A DNA stretch of 64,000 nt from an uncultured Lachnospiraceae bacterium (lineage in GTDB: Bacteria; Bacillota; Clostridia; Lachnospirales; Lachnospiraceae), in contig CAMNSD010000015.1 of the NCBI GenBank assembly GCA_946554445.1, positions 32,927-96,926 of the forward strand. Direction: 5' to 3'. A program made the position numbers and the translations under genes. Below are positions 1 to 8,819 of this stretch, one piece after another (position 1 is the stretch's first letter; every line of letters starts with the position of its first letter). The notes under the pieces were generated by a model. It was not told the origin of the DNA and made no database searches. It saw only the letters and a list, made by a program, of their open reading frames with translations.

Positions 1-529
1 GAATAAGGCTTTGCTTCTGCCAGAAGTCCCAGTAGCCAATGCTCTCATAGTTTCTAATATGAAGAAATTTGTGTGCCGGGATTGTTACAAAATAAGTTTT
101 GATTTCCTGTTTGGAATTTTTCATAGTATCTGCTCCTGTTTCTGTTAAGTAACAGTCGAAAGGCTTTATGATAGTACGAAGAGTTACCGGTACTGGGCGC
201 CTGCGGTACTCGCTGGGGGTAATGCCATAAGCTTCTTTAAAGGAACGGGTGAAGGCTTCGTGGGAAGAGAATCCGTATTGTAAGGCAATGTCCAAGATTC
301 CCTTTGAGGTGTCCCTGAGTTCTTTCAATGCAAAGGCCAATCTTCGATGTCGCAGATAATCTTTGAACTGCATGCCCGAAATCTCTTTAAATTTTTTAGA
401 GAGATAGAATTCGGAATACCCGTATTGATTGGAAAGATAGCTAAGCGTCAGGGATTCCTTATCGTTTCTTTTGATATACAGGTCTATTGTAGAGATTATC
501 TGTTGTATCTGTCGCTGCCATTCACACAT
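1..529 (-). CDS. AraC-family transcriptional regulator, partial (C-terminus outside window)
   Basis: The protein reads leftwards and runs off the window edge after about 176 residues. Residues 1-105 are a typical AraC/XylS DNA-binding domain with two helix-turn-helix units; the second carries the family signature (DIALQYGFSSHEAFTRSFK, then GITPSEYRR). After a linker, the segment starting KTYFVTIPAHKFLHI looks like the beginning of a GyrI-like effector-binding domain, so this is probably a small-molecule-responsive activator. The start at 529 is chosen because GGAGG lies about 10 bases upstream. No target can be named, as the downstream gene is outside the window. Confidence 0.85.
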   Translation of the reverse strand, partial: MCEWQRQIQQIISTIDLYIKRNDKESLTLSYLSNQYGYSEFYLSKKFKEISGMQFKDYLRHRRLAFALKELRDTSKGILDIALQYGFSSHEAFTRSFKEAYGITPSEYRRRPVPVTLRTIIKPFDCYLTETGADTMKNSKQEIKTYFVTIPAHKFLHIRNYESIGYWDFWQKQSLI

Positions 530-956
530 CGGCGGTGTTCCTCCGTTTCAACTGTTCTGTATTCATTATACAGAATGGGGAGGGTGTCTGCTTGATTTTA
601 TTTGTGGAAAATGGAAATGATTTGTTGCATAAAAATGGAAAGTCACGCCAAAATATAGGGGACTTTTCGATATCCAGATTCGCGAAGCATATTATCATTT
701 ATTGTCGGGATGCAAATTCGTGGCCGTACTGAATCAATTTTTCGGCGAAGTCAAAGTCAGAATCATCAAGAGTATCAAGGTTATAAATTAAAATAAATAA
801 ATATAAATCAATAGTTTTTGGATATAAAACATAAAAAATGTTGTATTACACAACTATTTTGGTTATAATTTAACTATTAAGAAATGATGCTATGAAAAAA
901 TTAATTTTCATTATTATTTGCGCCGCAAACTGGAAGGCGGCGGAACGGAGATTTAT
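530..956. other. AT-rich intergenic region with promoter and a possible gene remnant
   Basis: This stretch separates the leftward AraC gene from the rightward ATPase gene. I see no convincing complete gene. On the minus strand, codons from about 782 down to a stop at 699-701 read NLDTLDDSDFDFAEKLIQYG and end HEFASRQ. That is protein-like in composition but has no start codon, so it may be the tail of a decayed gene. The right half is very AT-rich and holds the promoter given separately. Confidence 0.4.
841..869 (+). promoter_or_regulatory. Probable sigma-A promoter for the ATPase gene
   Basis: TTGTAT (841-846), a 17-base spacer and a perfect TATAAT (864-869) lie 87 bases before the chosen start at 957. 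The -35 box sits inside the inverted repeat GTTGT-ATTAC-ACAAC (840-854), a possible operator. Confidence 0.6.
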
Positions 957-2168
957 ATGATTTATAGGGATATGTATATTAATAAGATAAAGACATATAT
1001 AGATACTCCATTTGTAAAAATTTTGGCCGGTGTTCGCCGAAGCGGGAAGTCAACGATATTGAAGATGATCATGGAATATCTACAGTGCGAGAAAGGTATA
1101 CCGCAGGAGCGGATTGTCAGTTATCGCTTTGACTCTATGGAGTATGAGGATATGACGGCTAAGCAGATGTATGAAGAAATAAAGAGCAGACTTAAGACAA
1201 ATAGCAAAACATATCTTTTCTTGGATGAGATGCAGGAAATAGTTGATTGGGAAAAGGTAGTCAATTCATTGATGTCGGATTTTGACGTGGATATTTATGT
1301 AACAGGCTCAAATTCCAGAATGATGTCTTCTGAGATATCAACTTATTTGACAGGGCGATATGTGGTTTTCAGGATTTATACTTTGTCATTTAACGAATAT
1401 TTAACTTTCAAAAAGCAATATGCTCCGTTGGAGGATTACAGAATAGAACTTGCGAATTATATCAGACTTGGCGGATTTCCGGCAGCGCATTTGAAGGACT
1501 ATAGCCAGGATGAGGTGTATACTATTGTCCGAGATATTTATAATTCCACAATCTTTTCGGATATCGTTAGGCGGAGTCAGATTCGCAAAGTGGATCAGTT
1601 GGAACGTGTTGTGAAGTTTACGTTTCAAAATGTGGGGAATACATTCTCCGCCAAATCCATTGCTGATTACTTGAAAGCGGAGCGCCGTTCTTTAGATTAT
1701 GAGACAGTGTATGGTTATCTTGAGAGGCTTGAAAAGGCATATTTACTGCATCGCTGTTCACGATATGACTTGCAGGGAAAGGAAATCCTAAAGACGCAGG
1801 AGAAGTTTTATCTGGCCGATACATCCCTTCGATACAGTGTTTTGGGATATCGGGAAGATACTGTGGCATCTGCTCTTGAAAATACAGTTTATCTGGAACT
1901 GTGTCGGCGTGGATACAATGTTTTTATTGGGAAAATGGGTAGAGGAGAGGTTGATTTTGTGGCCAGTCGTCAAAATGAGAAGATATATGTGCAGGTTACA
2001 CAGCAGATTGATTCTGAAAAGACTGAAAAACGGGAGTATGAGAGGTTGCTTGAAATTCGGGATAATTATCCCAAATATGTACTGCGGACGGATGCGTTTG
2101 CCGGTGGTAATTATGAGGGCATTAAAAGCATGCATGTAGCGGATTTTTTGCTGAGCACAGAATTTTAA
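957..2168 (+). CDS. ATP-binding protein, AAA_14 plus DUF4143 type
   Basis: This 403-residue protein has a Walker A motif (GVRRSGKST, residues 25-33) and a Walker B-like LFLDEMQEI. The C-terminal half has the DUF4143 pattern, ending in a restriction-endonuclease-like core (GEVDFVAS, then KIYVQVTQ). Proteins of this class are common and variable in gut Firmicutes and Bacteroidetes. Their substrate is not established; roles in defence or stress have been proposed. An upstream TTG at 918 would add 13 residues, but ATG 957 is preferred because GGAG lies 8 bases before it. The gene stands alone behind its own promoter. Confidence 0.85.
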   Translation: MIYRDMYINKIKTYIDTPFVKILAGVRRSGKSTILKMIMEYLQCEKGIPQERIVSYRFDSMEYEDMTAKQMYEEIKSRLKTNSKTYLFLDEMQEIVDWEKVVNSLMSDFDVDIYVTGSNSRMMSSEISTYLTGRYVVFRIYTLSFNEYLTFKKQYAPLEDYRIELANYIRLGGFPAAHLKDYSQDEVYTIVRDIYNSTIFSDIVRRSQIRKVDQLERVVKFTFQNVGNTFSAKSIADYLKAERRSLDYETVYGYLERLEKAYLLHRCSRYDLQGKEILKTQEKFYLADTSLRYSVLGYREDTVASALENTVYLELCRRGYNVFIGKMGRGEVDFVASRQNEKIYVQVTQQIDSEKTEKREYERLLEIRDNYPKYVLRTDAFAGGNYEGIKSMHVADFLLSTEF

Positions 2169-2212
2169 TAGGATTCATAAAAAATTCCCGTACGGAGTTT
2201 GGGTATTTGCGG

Positions 2213-2271
2213 TATAATAGACGCAGAGCCAGAACTCTGCGGAGAAGATATAGGAACGTAGAGCCAGAAAA
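2213..2271 (+). promoter_or_regulatory. Leader region with TATAAT box and hairpin repeat shared with 62.5 kb
   Basis: A perfect TATAAT (2213-2218) with a weak -35 is followed directly by AGACGCAGAGCCAG, which forms a hairpin (CGCAGAG 2222-2228 pairs with CTCTGCG 2235-2241). A half copy, ACGTAGAGCCAGAAAA, lies at 2256-2271. The same arrangement of full hairpin then half copy recurs at 62531-62649, again just upstream of a ribosome binding site. Confidence 0.5.
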
Positions 2272-2303
2272 TAAGGCTTAAAAATGGCTGAGGAGGGATT
2301 ATC

Positions 2304-3050
2304 ATGTTATTACAAGGAAAAGTAGCGGTGGTTACAGGCGGAACCAGAGGAATTGGCTTTGCCATTGTGAAGAAGTTTGTGGAAAATGGCGCGAAAGTGG
2401 CCCTGTTGGGTTCCAGGAAGGAGACGGTTGACAAAGCGCTTCAAAAGATGAAGGAGGAACTTCCGGATGCTGAAGTCACAGGTTATTGGCCGAACCTGAT
2501 GAATGCCGGGGAAGTGGAAGAAGTGTTTACAAAGGTAAAAGACATGTACGGCAGTCTGGATATTTTGGTAAATAACGCGGGGGTGTCCGCGCGGGATAGT
2601 TTTTATGAGTACAAGCCAGAAGATTTTGAGAAAGTCATTGATCTAAATTTAAATTCTGTCTTTATCTGCGCACAGGCTGCGGCAAAGATTATGAAAGAGC
2701 AGGGCGGTGGTGCCATCTTAAATACCAGTTCCATGGTAAGCATTTATGGTCAGCCTGCAGGTGTGGGCTATCCAGCGTCCAAATTTGCAGTAAATGGTCT
2801 TACCAAATCCCTGGCAAGAGAACTGGGCAAAGATCAGATTCGTGTGAATGCAGTGGCGCCCGGCGTGACAAGGACCGATATGGTGGCGGCGCTGCCGGAT
2901 GAGATGGTGAAACGCATTACCGCGACGATTCCGCTTGGGCGTGTGGGCGAGCCGGAAGATGTAGCGAATGCCTTCGTATTTCTTGCAAGCGATATGGCGT
3001 CCTATGTCACAGGAGAAATTCTCTCGGTTGACGGCGCGGCGATGACGTAA
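2304..3050 (+). CDS. Short-chain dehydrogenase/reductase, FabG/BaiA-like
   Basis: This 248-residue classical SDR should be an NAD(P)H-dependent oxidoreductase. It has the nucleotide-binding TGGTRGIG (residues 11-18), NNAG (90-93) and the catalytic Ser143, Tyr156, Lys160 set (YPASK). The N-terminal pattern GGTRGIGFA followed by FVENGAK, and the spacing of the rest, resemble the BaiA hydroxysteroid dehydrogenases of bile-acid 7-alpha-dehydroxylating clostridia as closely as they resemble FabG. No other bai gene or fatty-acid synthesis gene is near, so the substrate is open. A strong GGAGGGA precedes the ATG. Confidence 0.85.
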   Translation: MLLQGKVAVVTGGTRGIGFAIVKKFVENGAKVALLGSRKETVDKALQKMKEELPDAEVTGYWPNLMNAGEVEEVFTKVKDMYGSLDILVNNAGVSARDSFYEYKPEDFEKVIDLNLNSVFICAQAAAKIMKEQGGGAILNTSSMVSIYGQPAGVGYPASKFAVNGLTKSLARELGKDQIRVNAVAPGVTRTDMVAALPDEMVKRITATIPLGRVGEPEDVANAFVFLASDMASYVTGEILSVDGAAMT

Positions 3051-3090
3051 TGCAGCGGGATTTTGAGATACGGTATGGAAATGGAAAGAA

Positions 3091-3130
3091 AAGCGCCTCT
3101 GCGATAAAGCAGGGCGCTTCTTTTACTTTA
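3091..3130. terminator. Intrinsic terminator between convergent genes
   Basis: AAGCGCCTCTGC (3091-3102) pairs with GCAGGGCGCTT (3109-3119) around a GATAAA loop and is followed by CTTTTACTTT. It lies between the rightward SDR gene and the leftward DegV gene. Confidence 0.8.
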
Positions 3131-3145
3131 TAGGAAGTTCTGTGC

Positions 3146-4051
3146 TTATACATGAATCCCCTTCTCGATAATCCCGAATCCCAGCGGATAAGGACCGGTA
3201 TGCACGCCAATCGTGGCGCCAATCTGATAAACGGGTATCTGCTCTATGGCATATCCCTTAGACTGCAGGGTAGTAAGCGCTTGGTCGCGGAAGGCGGCGC
3301 CTTCCTCTATGTCATAACCGTATCCCACCGCAATGCTATAGCAGTCGGCTCCCAGACTGCTTTTTTGCAGATAATCCAAAAGGAGGTTCATGACTTTCTT
3401 CAAAGTGCGTTTTCGGCCCCGGTCAATACCGGAAGGAAAGATTTCTCCCTGTTTTAAGGTGATGATGGGACGAATATCGAGGGCGCCGCCTGCTAAGGCA
3501 GCCACCTTTCCGATGCGCCCGCCGTGTTTTAAATACTCCATATTACCCACGGTGAAGAAAATCCGGCCTGTACTTTTGATTTCTTCCAAGCGAGTTATGG
3601 TCTCCTGGTAGCTGACACCATGGTCGCGAAGTTCCACGGCCTCCAACACATACTGCCCCTGCAGAACGGTGTTGATGGTGGCATCGATAACGGTGATCTG
3701 CGCCTGGGGATGTTTTTCCAGAATCAACTCTTTGGCGTTGAGTGCGGACTGCATGGAACCGCTGAACTTCGTGGTAATACAGATACAGATGACAGGGGTT
3801 CCCGCTTCGGCAAAAGGACGAAAAGCTTCCTCATAATCCTGAATAGACGGCATGGAGGATTTAGGGTACACGCCCTTTTTGTCCACCATCATCTGATAAA
3901 AATCGCGGATGCCGATTTCCACATTTTCTTTGAAATAATGTTCCTCATCGAAAGATACATAAAAGGGAACGACAGTAATATTTTTTTCTTTAACAAGTTC
4001 CTTTGGTAGATCGCAGGAACCGTCGCTGATAATATGGAATGTTTCGCTCAT
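3146..4051 (-). CDS. DegV family fatty-acid-binding protein
   Basis: This 301-residue protein matches DegV/FakB-type lipid-binding proteins. The N-terminus has the family ISDGSCDLP segment, SGSMQSALNAK fits the second conserved loop, and the C-terminal IGVHTGPYPLGFG is the typical closing motif. FakB proteins present fatty acids to the FakA kinase for phospholipid synthesis; FakA is not in this window. The start at 4051 is preferred over ATG 4084 because AGGAAG lies 9 bases upstream. The gene is monocistronic. Confidence 0.9.
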   Translation of the reverse strand: MSETFHIISDGSCDLPKELVKEKNITVVPFYVSFDEEHYFKENVEIGIRDFYQMMVDKKGVYPKSSMPSIQDYEEAFRPFAEAGTPVICICITTKFSGSMQSALNAKELILEKHPQAQITVIDATINTVLQGQYVLEAVELRDHGVSYQETITRLEEIKSTGRIFFTVGNMEYLKHGGRIGKVAALAGGALDIRPIITLKQGEIFPSGIDRGRKRTLKKVMNLLLDYLQKSSLGADCYSIAVGYGYDIEEGAAFRDQALTTLQSKGYAIEQIPVYQIGATIGVHTGPYPLGFGIIEKGIHV

Positions 4052-4412
4052 ATCGTAAATCTTCCTTGCATCAAATATTTCCACAGACAGAGATGAAAAC
4101 AGGCTGACTGAAAAACTGTCTGGTTATTATTATATAGGATACTACGTTTGTGATGTAAATGCAATCGTTTTGAAGGCAAATATTACAATGTAGAGTTTTA
4201 TTAACTGCTTTTAATAGTTTTAATAACTATATATAATATCAGGGGAAAACTTCCGAACTTTTGACATAAAAATCCGGAAGTCCCCATTGCAGAATCTATT
4301 TTATAAACCCAGATAAACGAAGAGATATGCTGATTTCATATCATAAAAAAGAGTATCGCCCATAACGAAAATTGAGTTATGGAACGATACTCTTTCACAG
4401 CATTTTTAGAAA
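4052..4412. other. AT-rich intergenic region with terminator(s), no gene
   Basis: The right part holds the terminator of the solute-binding protein gene (separate entry). A second short inverted repeat (ACTTCCG/CGGAAGT, about 4249-4281) is followed on the minus strand by TTTT. The left part is the DegV 5' region. I see no coding signal. Confidence 0.5.
4345..4396 (-). terminator. Intrinsic terminator of the solute-binding protein gene
   Basis: On the minus strand, AAAGAGTATCG with CCATAAC pairs with GTTATGG and CGATACTCTTT, followed by a run of T. The stem is long and nearly perfect. Confidence 0.85.
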
Positions 4413-6839
4413 TTATTCGGCCAGATAAATGCCAAGTCTTGTCTCAATGGAGTTCATTGCTTCTTCCAGACTCTTTTCGCCCTGCATATAAGCGGAACCT
4501 TCCTCGTAAACTACATTTTCAAAGGTTTTATCTTCCACATAGGCGGTGTCCATTGATTGGATCCACTGTATCAATTCCTGTACTTCCGCCTCATCCGGAA
4601 TGCGGATTAACAGGACCACTTCGTTTCCATCGGGATCAACTGTACCACCCTGCCCTGAGACATAGTCGTTAGCCTTATAAAGCTTCCATTGGTCCTCATA
4701 GCTATCCATGATGGCTTTCTGCGTCACCGGGAAACCGTTCTCCATATCAACCTGGACTTCTGTGCTGAGCGCTGTCTTTATGAAATCCTGTGCCCGGTCC
4801 GTATTTTCGGAGGCAGCGTTGATTCCCAAAAGTGTCTTGGCCCAGAACACCTTGCTGCACTGGCCGTTCATCGGGAGGTAACCGCAGTCTTCAAAGCCTT
4901 CTGATTTGGGAAGGGAAACATGACAGTTGTACTCACCGATATTATCCGTGGAACCGGCCGCAAACTGCTGCGCTTGGCCCATAAAATAAATGCCCTGATG
5001 GCGTGTCCTGATCTCGTCCGATTCCTCCAGATCTTCACCGTTTACGCTATAGTAGCTTAGATACATGTCCTTTTCAGCTTCCCATGACTGAACAGCTTCT
5101 TCCGAAAGACCGTCCATCTGTATGTCATAAATCTGTTTTATCTGTGTCAGGAAATCAGAGATGGCTTCCGCGTTAAGGGCACCGTCTTCTGTTCGCCAAG
5201 CTGGTGCACATGTCAGGGAGAATACTCGCATAATGGCTTTCGGGGATGAAAGGCGCAGCAAATCCGTGCCAGGGTTTTGTTCCCGCATCTCTTTCATGAC
5301 ATTTGCCGTATCTGACATGCTTGTCATTTTCAAAATATCTGTGTTTCTGCCAAGGACGTAGGGCAGCTGAATCCCGCAAGGTATCATATAGACATGCCCG
5401 TCTTCCCGGAAGGCATCTGTCACATTCGAGAAAACAGCTTCCTCCCCGTTCATGCCGTCCAGAAGTGGGGCGATGTCCATGAGAATTCCCTTTTCAATAT
5501 AGGAATCCATAGGCATGTTATCCAAAACCAAAATATCCGGTCCTTTTCCTGCCATAGTACGTGTATTTAAGTTTTTGATGGCATCTTCCCTGGTCATGGA
5601 ATTTCCGTCCAGTCCAATTTCATACTCCACATAGACTGCCGGGTTCTGTTTCTGGTAGAGGCTGATTGCCTGCCGTATTACCGTCTCATCTTCCAGACTC
5701 CATACTTGCAGTTTCTCATTAGGTCTGGAAGGTACATTGGGATCGTAGACGAAGCGCGTCATTTTTTCTCCGGTCAACAGAACAACAAATTCATTGTTAT
5801 CCGCCACCAGCATGTCCATGACCTGGCAGGTAGGATTGCCTAGAATGGTCAGGCTGCCGTCCAGCACCTGCTCCATAGCGCTGCCGCCCAGCACATGGCG
5901 GTATATCCCTGTCTGTCCTGCCAGATAAATGACGTCGTCGCCTCCGGAGACCAGAAACATGTCATAGCTTCTGCCGGGATTGCAGTCCCTGTTGGCAAAG
6001 TTTTCCCTGACAAAATCTATCAGAACCTGGTCCTCAATGTATGTTTTTTCTTCCATATCGTAGAGGAGCGGTACGTCATAGCCCCATCCGTCCAGGAGCA
6101 TGATATTGCCGTGGAACCGTACAAGAGCCGGGCTGCCGTCTCCCACGTTCAGGAATTTTTCGCTGCTTCCATCTGGATTTACTTCATACAGGTTGGAGCC
6201 CAGAGTGCTTACAATAATCCTTCCTGTGTCTGAGATGGATACGCTGTTAACCCACATATCCTCCGCTTCCAAGTTCATATCCGCCGGAATTTCTGTACCA
6301 TCCGGCTTTACGATTGTAAGCTGCATATCCATTTTAAGCTGTACGCCGTTGCCTTCTTCATCACTGCTTTCCTCAGGTTCCGTCCAAACTACAGCGGCTG
6401 TCTGGTCCGGACCAAAGGCCATGGTTAGAATGTATTTGTTGTCTGCTTTCATTTGTTTCAGCCAAGCCAGGTCTTCCTTCACCCAGCTTGCGCCATTATC
6501 CCGTGAGCGCAGTACAAACCCGCTGTTATCCGACAAGAGCAAGCTGCCGTCCGCCATTGGGAATATGCGGCTGTTCCAGTCAGTGAGATTGCTTTCGCCA
6601 AGGTCCGCCTCCTTCTCTACATAGCGTCCCATGGCAGTTCCCTGTTCGCTGCCCTGTGCGGCCTCTTCAACAGTCGGTGTGCTGTCGGCCCCGTCGCTGT
6701 TCGTGTTGTCGGTTTTGGCGCTGTTGTCGCCGCAGCCGGTAAATACTCCGGCGAAAAGGATCAACGCTGTCAGACAGGCAGCGATTCTTTTCGCATTGCT
6801 AAATCGATTCCTTTTTCCTTCCATTTTGAAATTGCTCAA
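4413..6839 (-). CDS. Extracellular solute-binding lipoprotein with N-terminal propeller-like region
   Basis: This lipoprotein of about 808 residues has a lipobox (VFTGC, Cys near residue 36). The first 370 residues after the signal look like repeated beta-rich blades, with a BNR-like SRDNGASW motif and several short strands each ending in a turn. From about residue 373 (LQVWSLEDETVIRQAISLY) it reads as an ABC-type sugar solute-binding protein (family 1). Ordinary family-1 binding proteins have 400-450 residues, so the N-terminal half is an added module. No permease or ATPase gene is adjacent, so this is an orphan binding protein or sensor. A TTG start at 6839 is preferred because GGAGG lies 7 bases before it; ATG 6824 is the alternative. 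Confidence 0.75.
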   Translation of the reverse strand: MSNFKMEGKRNRFSNAKRIAACLTALILFAGVFTGCGDNSAKTDNTNSDGADSTPTVEEAAQGSEQGTAMGRYVEKEADLGESNLTDWNSRIFPMADGSLLLSDNSGFVLRSRDNGASWVKEDLAWLKQMKADNKYILTMAFGPDQTAAVVWTEPEESSDEEGNGVQLKMDMQLTIVKPDGTEIPADMNLEAEDMWVNSVSISDTGRIIVSTLGSNLYEVNPDGSSEKFLNVGDGSPALVRFHGNIMLLDGWGYDVPLLYDMEEKTYIEDQVLIDFVRENFANRDCNPGRSYDMFLVSGGDDVIYLAGQTGIYRHVLGGSAMEQVLDGSLTILGNPTCQVMDMLVADNNEFVVLLTGEKMTRFVYDPNVPSRPNEKLQVWSLEDETVIRQAISLYQKQNPAVYVEYEIGLDGNSMTREDAIKNLNTRTMAGKGPDILVLDNMPMDSYIEKGILMDIAPLLDGMNGEEAVFSNVTDAFREDGHVYMIPCGIQLPYVLGRNTDILKMTSMSDTANVMKEMREQNPGTDLLRLSSPKAIMRVFSLTCAPAWRTEDGALNAEAISDFLTQIKQIYDIQMDGLSEEAVQSWEAEKDMYLSYYSVNGEDLEESDEIRTRHQGIYFMGQAQQFAAGSTDNIGEYNCHVSLPKSEGFEDCGYLPMNGQCSKVFWAKTLLGINAASENTDRAQDFIKTALSTEVQVDMENGFPVTQKAIMDSYEDQWKLYKANDYVSGQGGTVDPDGNEVVLLIRIPDEAEVQELIQWIQSMDTAYVEDKTFENVVYEEGSAYMQGEKSLEEAMNSIETRLGIYLAE

Positions 6840-6964
6840 TTTTCTCCCTCCTGTTATGCAAGATATATGGTTGTAGCTTTCGCTGTCCATGAGAAAATAA
6901 ATTCCCCAATTTATTATAGCAACCTTATCTCTAAGTAATCTCTAAAAAGGAAGGAGAAAAGAAA

Positions 6965-7918
6965 TCATAAAAAGCAGATGATGCCGTCCTGATGAAGCGA
7001 CATTTTTTCATTTTTTTCTACAGTGAATAATTCGCGGGACATACTGACAATATCTTTATAAATCGGAATATTTATCTCTTCTGCATAGAAATCCTGATTC
7101 AAAAATCCGCCGTCTGGCAGATAAAATCTTTGCATATAGGAATAAATGGACGCTGATAAACCAATCTTGATATCGCCGATTTCGGTATAGAGATATTGTT
7201 CATTATTATAGGACATCCTCTTTGGTGTGCCGTAAGATAATAAACCGATGATATGCTGATAATAACTGACCATGGCCTTGTCAATGTTAAAGAGGATTTT
7301 GCGGCTGCCTTCAGGCTGCGGATCGATATCATAGTAGGTCAGAGTGTTGTCGTAAAAGCCGGACGCTACCACATGTCTGTAAAAGTCATGGTATACGCCC
7401 AAACCGACAGCTTCTATCTCAACAATATCAGCCAGCTGGTCTTTGGCGGATTGAATGACTGTATTTGACGGCTTGCGCATAGTCGTTCCCTTGGCTTCCA
7501 GCAGGGTTGGTTCAACGCCGTTGGCCAAACCGAAAAAATCTGGGATTCTTCCTTGCGTTTGAAATTCTATCTGAGGATCTTTTAAGTGGAAGAGGTAGGG
7601 AATGTGATACAATCTTTCAGCAATTGCCTTGGCGGCTACCATGCCCATAAAAAAGGACAGGGTATTTTTGATGGAGGTTTCAGCGAAACTGTAATCGTCA
7701 TTGATTGTAAAGGTATTGCCTTCGATCAGTGCCATTCGGATGAGCCATGTATAAAACTGCGTACCAGCAGGCGAGACATGTCTGTTGGAAAAGCCGCCTG
7801 CAGAGACGGCGTATTGGATTAGATCTATTTCGCTTACCACAAGATTGTAGGCAGCCGCATGATGGTCTACAGAATAGTCGTAGACATTGTTGTAAGTATA
7901 TAGTGTAATGAAAGCCAT
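6965..7918 (-). CDS. Unrecognised protein with possible PD-(D/E)XK nuclease core
   Basis: I do not recognise this 317-residue protein as a named family. It has no signal peptide or membrane segment. Residues 99-143 contain a helix with Glu101, then RIPDFFG (Asp127) and TLLEAKGT (Glu141, Lys143). That spacing is what a restriction-endonuclease-like fold needs, with QSAKDQL as a plausible next helix. A nuclease role is therefore an inference from one motif. GGAGG precedes the ATG. The gene is divergent from the unusual cassette at 8.2 kb and could be its regulator, its partner or unrelated. Confidence 0.5.
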   Translation of the reverse strand: MAFITLYTYNNVYDYSVDHHAAAYNLVVSEIDLIQYAVSAGGFSNRHVSPAGTQFYTWLIRMALIEGNTFTINDDYSFAETSIKNTLSFFMGMVAAKAIAERLYHIPYLFHLKDPQIEFQTQGRIPDFFGLANGVEPTLLEAKGTTMRKPSNTVIQSAKDQLADIVEIEAVGLGVYHDFYRHVVASGFYDNTLTYYDIDPQPEGSRKILFNIDKAMVSYYQHIIGLLSYGTPKRMSYNNEQYLYTEIGDIKIGLSASIYSYMQRFYLPDGGFLNQDFYAEEINIPIYKDIVSMSRELFTVEKNEKMSLHQDGIICFL

Positions 7919-8183
7919 ATGTCCTCCTTTGTATATTGTATTATACTATGAAAATAATATAAATATTCTATATAAGAATACTATAGATATGAGAGTAATG
8001 CAATGCTAAAGAAAGAAAATATTTAAATTTATAGTTAATTATCAGACAAATTGTTGATTTTTGGAAAAATGTCAAATATAATTATAAATCATCCAATAGT
8101 TTATCTTTTGATCTGTTGGGAGCAGTTAACAGTAACCAATCATCAATATATCCCTAAAAATACCACGAAGGAGACAAGTGAAT

Positions 8184-8750
8184 ATGCAGATGAGAAAATT
8201 ATGTGCGAGCAGCCTGGAATGGAAATACATCTACAAACTAATGAAGTCTGTAGAAAACGAAACCATACGAGATTACGTGGAAAATCAAATTGAGTGGAAT
8301 GTGGTAAAAGCAAATCAGTATAAATTTATGGAGTATTTTCTGAAATTTTTGACGGTGGTGACGCCGACGGTAGTTTTTGTTTTACAGCAATGCCTGGATT
8401 CCAAAAACCCTTTGGTACAGATGATTGTTTTAGGTGCCGCGACCGTAACTTCTGCATCGAGTACTTTTATTAAATTCCACGATAAACGGATTCTCTATCG
8501 GAAGTCGGCAGAGCAGATCAAAGAAGAGACAATGCTTTATATCACGCATACCGGCAAATACAATACGGAGGAGCGCGATGAGCAGTTTGTCTTGGAATTA
8601 GATAGAATTACAAAGGGTGCCAATAAAGAGTGGCGGCGGATAGAGGAGAAGAAAGAAGAAAGGAAGGAAGAGAAGAAAAAGGCGGAGAAGAAAGAAGAGG
8701 TGACAAGAGAAGGAGAGAAGGAAAAGAAAGAAGAAGAGAAAAGAGAATAG
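8184..8750 (+). CDS. DUF4231/SLATT-like two-transmembrane protein with charged coiled-coil tail
   Basis: This protein has about 188 residues. Two hydrophobic stretches (FLKFLTVVTPTVVFVLQQC and LVQMIVLGAATVTSASSTF) form a hairpin, followed by YRKSAEQIKEETMLY and GKYNTEERDEQF, the pattern of DUF4231, a relative of the SLATT membrane effectors of bacterial conflict systems. The last 45 residues are almost only Lys, Glu and Arg, probably a long helix. GTG 8178 or ATG 8184 could start it; ATG is chosen because AAGGAG lies 10 bases before it, against 4 for GTG. It is the first gene of a six-gene rightward cassette and may act as its membrane anchor or effector. Confidence 0.7.
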   Translation: MQMRKLCASSLEWKYIYKLMKSVENETIRDYVENQIEWNVVKANQYKFMEYFLKFLTVVTPTVVFVLQQCLDSKNPLVQMIVLGAATVTSASSTFIKFHDKRILYRKSAEQIKEETMLYITHTGKYNTEERDEQFVLELDRITKGANKEWRRIEEKKEERKEEKKKAEKKEEVTREGEKEKKEEEKRE

Positions 8751-8790
8751 CAAAGAGAAAAATGCAGATGTGGAAAAGAAAGATAGAAAG
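8638..8790 (+). other. Near-homopurine tract
   Basis: For about 150 bases the plus strand is almost entirely A and G, covering the Lys/Glu tail of the DUF4231 gene and the gap after it. The tract runs past the stop codon, so protein composition alone does not explain it. Confidence 0.6.
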
Positions 8791-8819
8791 AGTTAAGTAG
8801 GGCGTAGGAGGGCTAGAAT

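Noticed and set aside
347..732. Plus-strand open frames near the left end
   Set aside because: They are antisense to the AraC gene or run through AT-rich spacer, without ribosome binding sites.
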